Shown here: one piece after another, positions 47,210 to 58,079 of the stretch | How the letters are laid out: each line of letters starts with the position of its first letter | Numbering within the stretch: position 1 is the stretch's first letter | Assembly (NCBI GenBank): GCA_964020975.1 | Contig: OZ026616.1 | Location: 80,882,474 to 80,946,473 of the forward strand | Direction: 5' to 3' | DNA: 64,000 nucleotides | DNA from: Hermodice carunculata | Taxonomy: Eukaryota > Annelida > Polychaeta > Eunicida > Amphinomidae | Notes under the pieces: model-generated | Told to the model about the DNA's origin: nothing | Databases searched by the model: none | What the model saw: the letters and a program-made list of their open reading frames with translations, nothing else | Made by a program: the position numbers and the translations under genes

Positions 47210-49078
47210 TAAAGATTGACTTTCCTTGTATGAAGTCAGTGGTTTTAGCATTGCCTGGCAATGAAGTCACCTCACAACTACCCTAGTGGCACTGCAGTGT
47301 GGACTGAGGTAAAAGTCTGGCCAATATTTCTTTACCTCCACACATTGTTTTATGCAACTAATTTTGAACAGAAGAATACCTTACTGAAAAAAATTGAGAT
47401 TCCCAAGGGGTAATAGTCCAAGTGAGAAAAAGTATAAGTTTTCATCCGGAGGGAAGCGTGGCACGGCTTTGACCTGATGCCAAATTTACAAACACTTTGT
47501 AGTTTCCTTTCAGAAGTTAAAAGCAGACGGCCATGAAGTGGCTGCAACTTCCCAGTCCCCCCCACACAGGATTAACCCCTGGCTCTCTGGACAATAAAGA
47601 CAGTAAGTTTCACTTTAGATAGTTTTTATCACCTTCATTTGCCACACATCACCACATCAACTTAAAAAAAATTGACCCAGCTAAAGAATATTTGACTCAT
47701 CTCTATAATGTTCATGCAAATATTACGAAAGCCCCCATAGATTTTTTTTCCCCTGGAAAACATAATATTTTCAGCAGATAATGTTGAGTATGACTTGTGA
47801 GTTGTGACTTGAGTGGAGTGAGGGTTAAGGAGTGATCAATTCTGTAAGTAGCCATTACCAAAAGAAAGTGACCATCGATACCCACAGAGGCTTGATAGGT
47901 AATGTAGATAACTACTCAAACACTGCTGGGACTGCATATTGTCCAGCCGATCTATTGGTCAGCTTGACCAGTGGGGTCAATTAAACAGAAATGGAGCAAA
48001 TTTGGTCACCCCAGGGCGTCCATCATGGCTATGGCACCAATCCTAAATTAAGACATCGAACATACATTTTCAGCAAACAATATCACAAAACCACGTGTGG
48101 GGTGACTGGAGGTAAAATCCAATCTTATAAGTATAGCAACATGTTCATTGGGAATTGTACCAAAAAGGTAATTATAGCCAAATAGCAAATATAATGGTCA
48201 AGGAGAAATTGTGATTTTGCTTCTTTTGGTCAGGTGAATGGTATTCATTGCTTGGGGAGGTATGCTAAGTTTCAAGATGGAAAAGTTTTAATAAATGAAA
48301 GCTTAGTTCATAAACAAAACAAAAAAAAACAAAAGCTGAAGCACAGGATAATGGAGCAACTAGCTATCATCATCTTCATCAGTTAAAACTTATGAGCTCC
48401 GAGAGTCTTTTGACTAATCCATTCAGGCAGATGATTCCTCGTGTCTAATCCGAGTTAGGGACATGATGATAAGACTCAATCAGATAAATACAAAATTATG
48501 TGGCCAGGGAATGGAATAATTCCCAGGTAATGTCACATTAAGATGGCAAAGATTTTCCTTCCTTTGTCTTGTGATTGGGCATATTTGCAGCCACAAGTTT
48601 TGGTTCCTCAGATGAAAGCAGTCGTATCTTTTTAACATAAAACCTCTCTGATCCCTGGGCAGTGCAACTGAGTTGTTAGCTTGCCAAAGAAGAGAGGTCA
48701 AGTGACGATAATGCACGTTTCATATTATACTTGAACTTATAAAGTCCGTAAAATGATCATTTCCATCACATAATACTAGAGCGACAAGTCTAAATTTGCA
48801 CACGAGTTTTGTGGGAGACTAAGTTTTTTTTGTTTTTTTTTTCAAAATTGGCTCTGCATGTTTGCTCCTTGCAAGCCAGCATGTGATCAAAGATAGATTT
48901 ATATCTCAGTGCTTTTCATTGTAAGCTGATGTTGTAACATATATCAATGGTTTATGCAGATTTTGAAGAATTGAGACCTATCCAATTTGGGTGCAAAAGC
49001 CCAGTGTTTGGATGTCTCCAACGCAGAAATTGTGTTCCAATATCAATTACAGCCTATTCAAGACATAAAAAGACTAAG
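47210..49078. other. Unique stretch, candidate regulatory part
   Basis: No element recognised. 48340-48760 stands out as repeat-free with TCATCATCTTCATCAG, GACTAATCC, CTAATCCGAG, GGAATAATTCCCAGG. Function not determinable. Confidence 0.4.
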
Positions 49079-49081
49079 ATA

Positions 49082-49734
49082 CTGTAAATTGTTTTATTTT
49101 TATGTTTTAATTTTCACAATTTATGTATCCTTAACATTTCATTGCAGTTTTAATTTCACTAGTTTGGACACAGTTCCTACTCAAACAGTGTTAAAATACT
49201 ATTTCACTGTGTTTTTATTTTCACGGTTTGTGCCGTCAGCAAAATACTGTATAAGTGGAAATATTCCCGAGCGGAAAATTTCCGGGATTGGTTCCAAATG
49301 AACATTTCGCGGTTTTTATTTTCCCAAATCACAATGTGTGACAAAAAAAAAAAAAAAAAAATCACCAAAGCCTTTCACCGCCCATGCAGCCCAATACCAC
49401 TCCAGCAGCTGTAGTTCAATAAAAAAATCTGAACATCATATATTCTCTTTTTTTTTTTTATTGTACTGGTACACAATTTAGACCATGAGGTAACAGTTTG
49501 CAGCGTGATTGTGTGTGCATGCAGCATCAGGGGTGTCCCAACTCACAACTGCCTGTAACAGTCTGTAGCCTAGCATGATCACCAGTAATTTCCCGGAATT
49601 AATTTTCCCGAGCGGTTGCATTTGGAAAAATTTGGGAAATTAAATACCTCGGGAATATTTCCACTTACATGTATACAGTGAGCAAAAACAATAAAACAGC
49701 AAAATTAGAGCAATTAATTTATAGTAACAAGGCA
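49082..49734. mobile_element. MITE-H copy 4, split by another element
   Basis: Left part CTGTAAATTGTTTTATTTTT ... TTCACGGTTTGTGCCGTCAGC to about 49251. Right part resumes near 49668 with CAGTGAGCAAAAACAATAAAAC and ends TTAGAGCAATTAATTTATAG. Element I lies between. Confidence 0.8.
49252..49667. mobile_element. Element I, 416 bp, inserted in MITE-H
   Basis: Exact 20-bp terminal inverted repeat: TAAGTGGAAATATTCCCGAG and its complement at 49648-49667. Second inner pair TTTCCGGGATTGG / TAATTTCCCGGAATT. Contains A and T runs but no open frame. Superfamily uncertain. Confidence 0.85.
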
Positions 49735-49965
49735 GATGAGGTTTTATAAGGTCTGGAGTGTTGTTTATTTACCTTTTTTATGTTTTCTGTAAAGAGCAAC
49801 CCATGCAGGTGTGTACTGTTGATGGTCATCACCTGTTGGAAAGCATGTAAAGCTTTAACTTTGGTTGCCTGTGACGCAGACCATTCTTCATGTTTTCTCT
49901 GCTGTACACGTCTATTTGATGAAATCAGCACTTTAACATATAAAATTCATTGCATATCTACAATC

Positions 49966-50079
49966 ACATAGAATATAATAGCCTAGGTCAACAGCTTTTC
50001 TTGATACACTTTGAGAACATTCCACCCAATGTGTGTGAAGGAAAGCTGTTGACTCAGTCCTAAGATGGCACTAAAAGGG
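49966..50079 (-). mobile_element. MITE-B fragment, right half
   Basis: CACATAGAATATAATAGCC, AGGTCAACAGCTTTTC, AAAGCTGTTGACTCAGTCC, GATGGCACTAAAAGGG, TTAA at 50080-50083. Confidence 0.8.
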
Positions 50080-50284
50080 TTAATCTGACTAGTGGATGAT
50101 CTGCCAAGACAGGTTTACAGCACATCACTCCCTGCTCTATAATGATATTGGGGATGTCACCACCTGCATGATGCATCTGTGTCCCTGGACCGGGGACAGG
50201 GATGGGCAGCATCTCTTTTGACCATATGGCCCCTACCCAGGTCCAAAAGCCACAGGTTCCAAGAATTACTTTGATTCTGTAGAT

Positions 50285-50780
50285 CCTACAGAATGTAAAT
50301 GTGGACATATGTAGGTGCAGGCTGGAGGTGTGTACACATGTAGGTGCATACTGGAGGTGTGAACACATGTTGGTGCAGCCTGGAGGTGTGAACACATATA
50401 GTTGCAGCCTGGAGGTGTGGACACATGTAGGCGCAGGCTGGAGGTGTGGACACATGTAGGCACAGGCTGGAGGTGTGGACATATGTAGGTGCAGGCTGGA
50501 GATGTGTACACATGTAGGTGCATGCTGGAGGTGTGAACACATAGGTGCAGCCTGGAGGTGTGGACACATGTAGGCGCAGGCTGGAGGTGTGGACATATGT
50601 AGGTACAGGCTGGAGGTGTGGACACATGTAGGTGCATGCTGGAGGTGTGAACACATATGCATGTTGGTGCAGCCTGGAGGTGTGAACACATATAGGTGCA
50701 GCCTGGAGGTGTGGACACATGTAGGCGCATGCTGGAGGTGTGGACATATGTAGGTGCAGGCTGGAGGTCTGGAGGCTGCA
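50285..50780 (+). repeat. 29-bp satellite
   Basis: About 17 units of GGTGCAGGCTGGAGGTGTGG ACACATGTA. Variants GAACACATATAGG and GGACATATGTAGG alternate in blocks. Lack of stops on the minus strand gives 150-270-codon frames; 29 is not a multiple of three, so no fixed peptide repeats. Confidence 0.93.
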
Positions 50781-50784
50781 CCTG

Positions 50785-51150
50785 GGCCCTCATGGGTGAT
50801 ACCCCTGGTGGGGTGGGGTGGGGTGGGGTATAAGCTCAAGAGGTTTTGACAATTGATATGTCGTTTTAGATGCCACATTCTGCAGCTTAATTTTGAAATA
50901 TATGTGTGAATATTTTGAAAAAAATAATAAATGATTTTTACCCAAATTTCAGTAGCATCACTTCAAATTTTGGTGGGTCAGTAGACATTATAAAAGTGAT
51001 TTCAGTGGAACTTTCCAAATTGTGGTAGTTTTGGAACCTCTGCAAGGCAGTGCTGTGATACAGGTGGTCTCTGAGATTACAGGTACAGTCACACAGAAAG
51101 ATAATAATACAGTCTATGTGGTGCAAGTTGGCAAGTGGCATTTCCAACTT
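50785..51150. other. Unique stretch
   Basis: (GGGGT)n near 50810-50830, then AT-rich DNA. No gene. Confidence 0.5.
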
Positions 51151-51154
51151 ACGT

Positions 51155-51490
51155 GGAACAGACTGTCTTGACTTGAGAAAAATGTGACTTGTGATGGTCC
51201 CGTAAAGCCAGGTGCTCTCTCATTTGCATGTTCTCTTAACCCTTTCCCCCCTATATTAAAACTGAGTCAGCAGCTTTCCTTGGCATGGGTTGGGCACTAA
51301 GTGCCCAACCCATGCTGAAGAAAGCTGTTGACCTGGGTCATGTTATCTTGACAAGTCACATCTTCAATTCTCAGTCAAATTGTTTTTCATTGCTGTTGAA
51401 ATCAGTTGAAAATGCTGAAGCAGACGACATTTGACCACCAGCCGGTTTTGGCCGGTTTAAGGGGGAAAGGGTTAAGACAGGGACCACTGT
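51155..51490. mobile_element. MITE-F copy interrupted by MITE-A
   Basis: Left part GACTGTCTTGACTTGAG ... CAGGTGCTCTCTCATTTGC, then TTCTCTTAA. After the A insert: TTAAGACAGGGACCACTG, TA. Removing the insert and one TTAA gives the F wording CTCTTAAGACAGGGACC. Confidence 0.8.
51240..51471 (+). mobile_element. MITE-A copy 12, intact, nested in MITE-F
   Basis: TTAA at 51236-51239 and 51472-51475. CCCTTTCCCCCCTATATT left, GGTTTAAGGGGGAAAGGG right. Cassette CATGGGTTGGGCACTAAGTG. The host is recognisable, so the TTAA is a true target duplication. Confidence 0.94.
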
Positions 51491-51504
51491 ACTGCAATGA
51501 ACAG

Positions 51505-51795
51505 GTGTACCCCCAGGGTTGCAGTGTGTCTCTCCCTGTGCTTTATATAGATTCAGGGGTCACCACTAGAGGGCAGTATATCTTTCATTACACTGCACTT
51601 CAGGGATTTTGACACTTGAGGGAGCTCAATCAGATTTTGGGGATGTCACCACCAGGGCAGCACATATGTCCTTACACTGTATCTGGATTTTGAGGTGTCA
51701 CCACCAAGGGACAGGACATCTCCCACAGGGCTTGATCTAAATTACAATGTTTCATCACCAGGGGGCACTGCATCTCTTCCTTCACTTTACTGCAG
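51505..51795 (+). repeat. Degenerate tandem array with CTCF-like motif per unit
   Basis: Units carry TCACCACTAGAGGGCAG (51560), TCACCACCAGGGCAG (51646), TCACCACCAAGGGACAG (51698) and TCATCACCAGGGGGCACTG (51752), separated by CATCTCTYCYTTACACT-like and GGATTTTGGGG words. Spacings are 85, 52 and 55 bp. The first and last match the CTCF core (CCASYAGRKGGCR) closely. Another trace lies at 51510 (CCCCCAGGGTTGCAG). Confidence 0.6.
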
Positions 51796-51837
51796 CCAGA
51801 TCCACACGTGTCAACACCTAAATGTTTTGAGTAAGAA

Positions 51838-51967
51838 GATCCAGGTAAAAGGTGCATGAAAACGAAAACAGCTCACTACTTTCCCCCAAAATCACCTCAT
51901 TTTAGAAACTTTCAGAGTCTTCAAATTGGGAGATTCCCACCAAAATTAGGAGACCTGACAGGTATGC
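51838..51967 (+). repeat. Dispersed repeat J, copy 2
   Basis: CCAGGTAAAAGGTGCATG, CAAAATCACCTCATTTTAG, GGGAGATTCCCACC, GACAGGTATGCAG; parallel to 325-455. Confidence 0.65.
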
Positions 51968-52037
51968 AGATTCAATAATGCAACCAATAGATAGGTGTGT
52001 GAGGGATTACAGTGAATCTCTGCATGATATATCCTAA

Positions 52038-52259
52038 CCCTTAAACCACTGATTTAAGATCGCGTCAACAGCTTTCCTCGGGACACTTTGCGCACATTGT
52101 GTCCCAAGGTAAGCTGTTGACTAAGACTACTTTTTGGTTTAGACTAGGCTTTCTGGTATTTGAATGAAAGGTATTTTCATAAGGAATTTGAATCTTTTAA
52201 CCATTATATGTTTAACAGTAATGTGAAAAGAACAATAGCAGTGATTAGCACTTTAAGGG
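52038..52259 (+). mobile_element. MITE-D copy, near complete
   Basis: CTTAAACCACTGATTTAAG left, CAGTGATTAGCACTTTAAGG right, TTAA at 52260-52263; the left flank is worn. Cassette GTCAACAGCTTTCCTCGGG with arms GGGACACTTTGCGC / GTGTCCC. Carries CTGGTATTTGAATGAAAGG. Confidence 0.8.
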
Positions 52260-52264
52260 TTAAG

Positions 52265-53358
52265 ACTTGAGTCAACAGGGTTATTGCAGGGCAGATTCTG
52301 CCATGACACAATGGCTCCCTTGCTCCATGCAATCACTTTTCCCGCTGCTCTTACTTTTAAAAGTTCTTCATCATAAAACAATTTTCCTTAAAGAACAGTC
52401 TTTAAACGAAGTGCCTGGTAACTTGGTCTCTCTGTGGATGTCATAATGTTTGCCATAATTAAAGGATACAAACTAAGCCTGTAGCTTAGGGCAAGACACA
52501 TAGTACATGTATTAAAACTAAATATCATTCAACAAACGCATTCTGTGATTCAACACGTACATACAGAAAAAAGTATAAATGTATAAGTCTTTGATTGATG
52601 CAGACTTTAAACAACTGTGTCACAAATTTATGAAGAGATTGTGAATTTTTAATGTCTCTGTGTTTTTACAGCCATAGATCAATATAATTGCAAACCATTC
52701 TTCAATATTTCAGGATCCTTGTAATGCTAGTGTAGCTGCAGCGATGAAGTACAGTATATCAGGTGATGCATCCTGCATCATTGACCACAAGTAGCAAATA
52801 ATATTGTAACACACTGATGTTTTTTTCTCCTGTTCATTAACCTTCTGGCCCAAAAAATCAAATATACATCAGGCATTAAGCCGATATTTTTGAAGGAAAT
52901 AAGTGTGGATCATAGATGTTTTTTCATGATTGATGTATATTTATGAAAGTTTTAAGAAATTCCATGGCAGATAATGGTTTTAAATTAGCATATATGTGTG
53001 CTGCAAGCAGGAGAGGATGAGAGAACATCCTGTGATGGTCCTGTGCTCAGATATCTATTTCTATGGGCTGTTCTCCCCCCCCCCCATAAGTGAACCAAAA
53101 GTGATAATTACCAAGGTATATTTTAGTATTTTTCAACTATAGCACAGTTTTAACAAAACATGACATTTTCAACCAATCAGTCAAGCAGGTTTTGTTTATC
53201 CGCCAGGTGTCTCCACCTGCAACAGGTATATACCAGGGGCAGGTGCCATCTACAGGTGACAAGCTCCATTCAGACTGAACTTCTATGGTTAAGATTAAAA
53301 TGTTGTAGTCCTGGCCTTTGTGCCCTGTATTACAAAAGTTTCAAGTGAAGGTGCCTGC
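52265..53358. other. Unique stretch
   Basis: No gene or element. Four CAGGTG/CACCTG E-box words cluster at 53204-53256, and a C run lies near 53068. Confidence 0.5.
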
Positions 53359-53361
53359 AGT

Positions 53362-53960
53362 TATGAATCTAGAGTCCTACATATTCTACAGGCATACCCA
53401 ATGAAATATAAATGAACGTTGTAAATTTTTTATACCAATTAATCCTTCCTCTGCTATTTATTTTTTGGGGTTAAGCAGACTTGGAAAACTTAAAAGTTGA
53501 ATATTTACAAAGTTTTACAGACAAAAGTGTGAATTCAACTTCAAGTCATAGGTTTGTGATATCCAATGAAACGAAAGTTGTAGAAATTTAATTTATGCTA
53601 ATTAGGCATATGCAAACAATTCAAATGTTGAATATCTTCAAATTGCATCCAAAGCTTACCAATTATCTCTACTACACAGCAATTAGATGTAACATGGGGC
53701 TTGGGTCTGCTTTGCAGCAAAATTTTCAAAAATATTATAGACAGAGATGTCAATCCACTTTAGTTCAAAGGTTTGTACTGTAGGTGCATCTACTGAAATA
53801 GAATTGAAAGTAGTAAATTTTTCATTTCAGATAACTGTGCATACTTCAGATATTTATAGGTTGGAAATGTACTTAAGTATTACAGATAGAAGTGCCTATC
53901 CAATTTCAATTCTTGGGTTTTTGCTATGGGTGCACCCAATGAAGTGAAAAATTTGCCCTG
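53362..53960. repeat. Degenerate array, reverse relative of 3.6-4.1 kb
   Basis: Units contain TAGGTGCATCTACTGAAAT, ATTTATGCTAATTAGGCATA, AATTCAAATGTTGAATATC, TTCAAA. Reverse-complemented, these match the GATATTCAAGATTTGAAT / CTAATTTGCATAAATTC / GGATGCACC units near 3.7 kb. Four worn units. Confidence 0.7.
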
Positions 53961-54002
53961 AAGAATACCAGTGAACTTATCAGAAAGTCATATCACTAAG
54001 GC

Positions 54003-54605
54003 AGCTCAACACAGCAGGCAAGCAGGCAGTCTCAGAGCAAGTGTAACTGAGAACAGCAGGCAGTGTAATTGAGCACAACAGGCAAGCAGGCAGTCTCAGA
54101 GCAAGTGTAACTGACCACCGCAGGCAAGCAGGCTGTCTCAGAGCAAGTGTAACTGACCACCGCAGGCAAGCAGGCTGTCTCAGAGCAAGTGTAACTGAGC
54201 ACAGCAGGCAAGCAGGCTGTCCCAGAGCAAGTGTAACTGAGCACAGCAGGCAAGCAGGCTGTCTCAGAGCAAGTGTAACTGAGCACAGCAGGCAAGCAGG
54301 CAGTCCCAGAGCAAGTGTAACTGAGCACAGCAGGCAAGCAGGCTGTCTCAGAGCAAGTGTAACTGAGCACAGCAGGCAAGCAGGCAGTCCCAGAGCAAGT
54401 ATAACTGAGCACAGCAGGCAGTCTCAGAGCAAGTGTAGCTGAGCACAGCAGGCAAGTGGGCAGTCTGAGAGAAAATGTGTAACTGAGCACAGCAGGCAAG
54501 CAAGCAGTCTCAGAGCAAGTGTAACTGAGCACAGCAGGCAAGTGGGCAGTCTCAGAGCAAGTGTAACTGAGCACTGCGGCAAGCAGGCAGTCTCAAAAGA
54601 AGTGT
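54003..54605. repeat. 42-bp satellite arranged as dimers
   Basis: About 14 units of GCAGGCAAGCAGGC(A/T)GTC then (T/C)CAGAGCAAGTGTAACTGA. Variants CTGTCTCAG and CAGTCCCAG alternate, giving an 84-bp higher order. Period 42 keeps a minus-strand frame open (repeats of CLPAVLSYTCSETA). Not a gene by context. Confidence 0.92.
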
Positions 54606-55738
54606 AACTGATAGCCACATGTGCTAAATGGAGTATGTCACCTGCAGGTGATGGTACAGATAACTTGCCTCAGTATCAACCTGTTGCAAATGGATACACC
54701 TGCTTCATTCATCAGTTGAAAATATCATGTGACACAGGAAGCAGGTGCTGCCACCATGTAGAATAGTGTACCAGACATGCCCCACTGGGGGACTAAGAGA
54801 ATCTTGTATGGAGAAGCATTGGAGACTGTGTTAGGACACAAGTTAGGGCACTTTTCAGTTTTCGCTTGGTCTAACCTTGTGAAAATGGAAAAAGGAATGT
54901 GGTAAAACTCTCCCATATGCGAGGCATTTTTTTTCTCACATACCTACATTTGCATACTTAATCACCAAAATATGTTCTGAAGCACCAGAAGGTTCTCCAA
55001 TGACACCATTTTGAGAGATCGACTTTCACAAACATGAACTTTTATTCATGTGCCAAAACTGCCAACAGGCTTCTTACTCTGTGGTCTTAATTATGAATAG
55101 ACCATTGCAGGGTAGTCCCAGGACTACTGCAGTTTTACTGCAAAACGTAGTCCCCAGCAAACATGATTTGCCACCTCCATTACACACACCACAACTTTTA
55201 AAGCTGTCTTATATGGACAGGGAGCAATTTTATTGGCTGTACGACAATACAAGAGGGTGTGAGACTGAAGTCAGTATCATATGGGTAAAATGCTTTAGGT
55301 ATGTGTCGAAATATTTTTCATGCTGCTTCTTCAGTTTTTCAAACTGGACAACAGTGATGTCTACTGCCTCATTGTACATATACTGATACACTGAAGATCT
55401 CTTTGTGCAGCATGGCATTGAGAAAATCCAATACATGTTGAACCACTCCACCAATGAGGTGTCAAAAGAATAGCAATGTCAGGGTTCATATAGCTTGGCA
55501 GCTTTCCACTTCAAGGACTTCTCCCAAGACTTTCCTGAACATTTTTTCCCAACATTCAAGGACTTTCCAACTTGATGACTTTTTTCTTTGCGTGTGTGTG
55601 TGTGGAGAGGAGGGGAGAAGGTTATCAGCCTAGCCTAACTGTTTAGAGGAAGGTTTATTGGCGGAAGTTTCAAATTCAAGGACACTTCACTGAAACAAGA
55701 GACCCATGGGCCTGATGCTCTGCTGACACATAATCTGA
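54606..55738. other. Unique stretch with one doubtful open frame
   Basis: TCACCTGCAGGTGA (54638-54651) is a perfect palindrome. A minus-strand frame at 55230-55480 has even, lysine-rich composition (EKLKKQHEKYF) and could be an exon, but no splice sites or family are recognised. Confidence 0.4.
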
Positions 55739-55739
55739 T

Positions 55740-56760
55740 GACCATCACCAAAAATTTGTTTCCTAAAATTAATTCCCTACATGACCATGTGAAATTAATC
55801 AAGGTCATTCAAATGATGCAACATCAAACTTCCATATTATCACACCTTTGAGGTAAATTTGGTATCATTCCCCTTATTTTTTATCAATATATTGAATTTA
55901 GTTCCCTTTCTGTAAGTGCTTGATGACCTTGAAAAATAAGTCATTAGAAAACATGTTACAAAATTTGATCATTGGCCTAATGCATATTTGGTGAATGTTT
56001 TGCAGTTCTATCACACTGTAGTATGTCATGGACATCACAAAAAAAAAATCATTTCCCGATGTGACCTAAGTCACCCATATTATGCAGTATCCAACTTCCA
56101 TATATGATACATATGTGTGGTTGATTTAGTATTGTTGCCCTTCTCAACATGTCAAATTTAGTGTCCTTTACTGCATCCTTTATGACCTTGAAATTAGGTC
56201 AAGGTCACCCAATATTTTATGAAATTTTAACATTAGCCTCATGCATTTTTGGTGTAAATTTGCAAGTTCCATCTCAATTTATAATCAGAATAATAGATTT
56301 AATGTACTTCTCGGTAGCTGGTTCCACTTAACACCGCCATGGAGTTGCACTACCATGACCACACGTAATAGACTATTTTCTATATGATATTCCTGTAACA
56401 GTAAATTGATATTGATATGCACAAGTTCAGACATAATGACTATAACAAAAAAATTATTTCCTGATATGTATTTCCCTCTGTGACCTTGAGAGTAGGTCAA
56501 AGTCACCCATGTTATGCAATATCAAATTTCTATATATGTACACATTTGTCCTACATTTGGTATTGCTAGCCTTATTTCTCAAATTTAAAATTTAATGTAC
56601 TTTATTATAGCCTTCATGACCTTGAAAATTTGGTCAAGGTCATTTAAAATTCAACAAATCTGACCATTGGCCCAATGCATATTTGGTGTATATCTACAAG
56701 TTGCATCTCAATCATAATCAAATTAAAATGCAGAGATAGCTGGATCCATGCCCTCCTCTT
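55740..56760. repeat. Long-period degenerate repeat
   Basis: Starts at AGACCCATGGGCCTGATGC (55700). Three blocks share GTGACC(T)...GTCACCCATATTATGCA, CATTTGGTATTG, GACCTTGAAA-TAGGTCAAGGTCA and GCATATTTGGTG. Landmark positions: about 55800, 56060 and 56480. A fourth block lies at 57850-58070. Confidence 0.7.
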
Positions 56761-56833
56761 CTCATTTATAACCTTGCTAATCACAGGTTTCATTTTGGAA
56801 TGACTGTAGTCAACAAAATTAGGCTATCAATGT

Positions 56834-57700
56834 GACCCAGATACTTGACCTACTGACCTACTTTTATGCATGACACACTCTTGTGTCTAGATGCACAGGT
56901 GTGTAAAGTTTCATGATTCTAAGCCAAAGGAAACAAAATTATAGCTCGGGCATGAAGTGTATTGTAGTTTTTACATGAATGTATCACCATGACTCAGATA
57001 CTTGACCTAGTGACCTACTTTGGTTTTATGGCACACTTTCATGTCAAGATATGTACGTGCGTTAAGTTTCATGAAACTAAGTTAAATTGTAAAGGAATTA
57101 CAGCCCTGACAAGATTTTACAAGAATATGTTGTTGTGACCCAGATACTTTACTTAGTGAACTACTGTTGGCACGTCACACACCCTTATGTTCAGAAGCAC
57201 CTGTGTATTAAGTTTCATTATTGTAAGTTGTGGTACACGCGAATTATAGCCCTGACAAGATAGCAGAGACCCAGATACTCATTCTAGTGACCTTCTTTTG
57301 TTTTGTGACACACCTGTAGGTCAAGATATATGTGTGTGTAAAGTTTTACGAAACTAAGTTAAACAGTAAAGGAATAATTGCCTGGACAGGATTTTACAAG
57401 GATATGTCATTGTTGACCCAGACCTACTTGAGCTGGTGACCTATTTTTGGTACATAACACACCCTTATGAGTTGATGCATCTGTGTGAAAAGCATCATTA
57501 ATCAAAGTAAGTTATATTACTGAAGCAATTATAAACTGAACACGATTTTTCAGGAATATTTCATTGTGACCCAGATACCTGACCTATTGACCTAGTTATG
57601 GTATATGACACACCTTTATGTCCAGATGCACCTCCCGGTATGTGTAAAGTTTCATTCATCTAAGTTGAAGGTTAGGCGAATTATAGCCGGGACACAAAAT
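56834..57700. repeat. ~147-bp-period degenerate array, six units
   Basis: GACCCAGATAC starts units at 56834, 56991, 57137, 57268, 57415 and 57568. Each runs TTGACCTA-TGACCTA, GACACACYCTTATG, AAGTTTCAT, AATTATAGCC. Units 2 and 4 (GTCAAGATATGT) form one subtype and 1, 3, 5, 6 (AGATGCACC) another. Confidence 0.85.
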
Positions 57701-57705
57701 GCAGA

Positions 57706-57722
57706 TGGGGGGGGGGGGGGGG
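57706..57722 (+). repeat. Poly(G) tract
   Basis: Uninterrupted G run after AGATG. Confidence 0.9.
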
Positions 57723-57849
57723 ACATAATTTAATGTACTTTGTATGCCTGAAATGCTAGTTCACGTCCATACCACCAGTGGTGCCACCATGACTCTACAC
57801 ATCTTTGTCTGTATAATGGTTCTGTATTGGTATATATTGATATACCTGC

Positions 57850-58075
57850 ACAGTTCAGATGTGGTGACAATAACAAAAAATTAAACACATTCCCCCCATG
57901 ACCTTGAGAAAGTAGGTTAAGGTCATCCACATTATGCAACATACTTCATATGATATACATTTGTGGTACATTTGGTATCATTATTCTTTCTCAGCACAAT
58001 GAATTTAATGTGTTGTTAACATCTTTTGGTCTATCTTCCATAGTACTGTAGGTGGTGCCACCAAGTTTCAGCACG
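57850..58075. repeat. Fourth block of the long-period repeat
   Basis: ACAATAACAAAAAATTAAAC, CCATGACCTTGAGAAAG, AGGTTAAGGTCATCCACATT, GGTACATTTGGTATC: same order as 56440-56640. Confidence 0.75.
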
Positions 58076-58079
58076 TTGT

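Noticed and set aside
50060-50878. Minus-strand frame of 272 codons rich in H, C, P, T
   Set aside because: Arises from the 29-bp satellite; three overlapping frames are equally open, which argues against selection on one.
54032-54574. Minus-strand frame with CLPAVLSYTCSET repeats
   Set aside because: The 42-bp satellite period keeps the frame; no start context, signal peptide or splice sites recognised.
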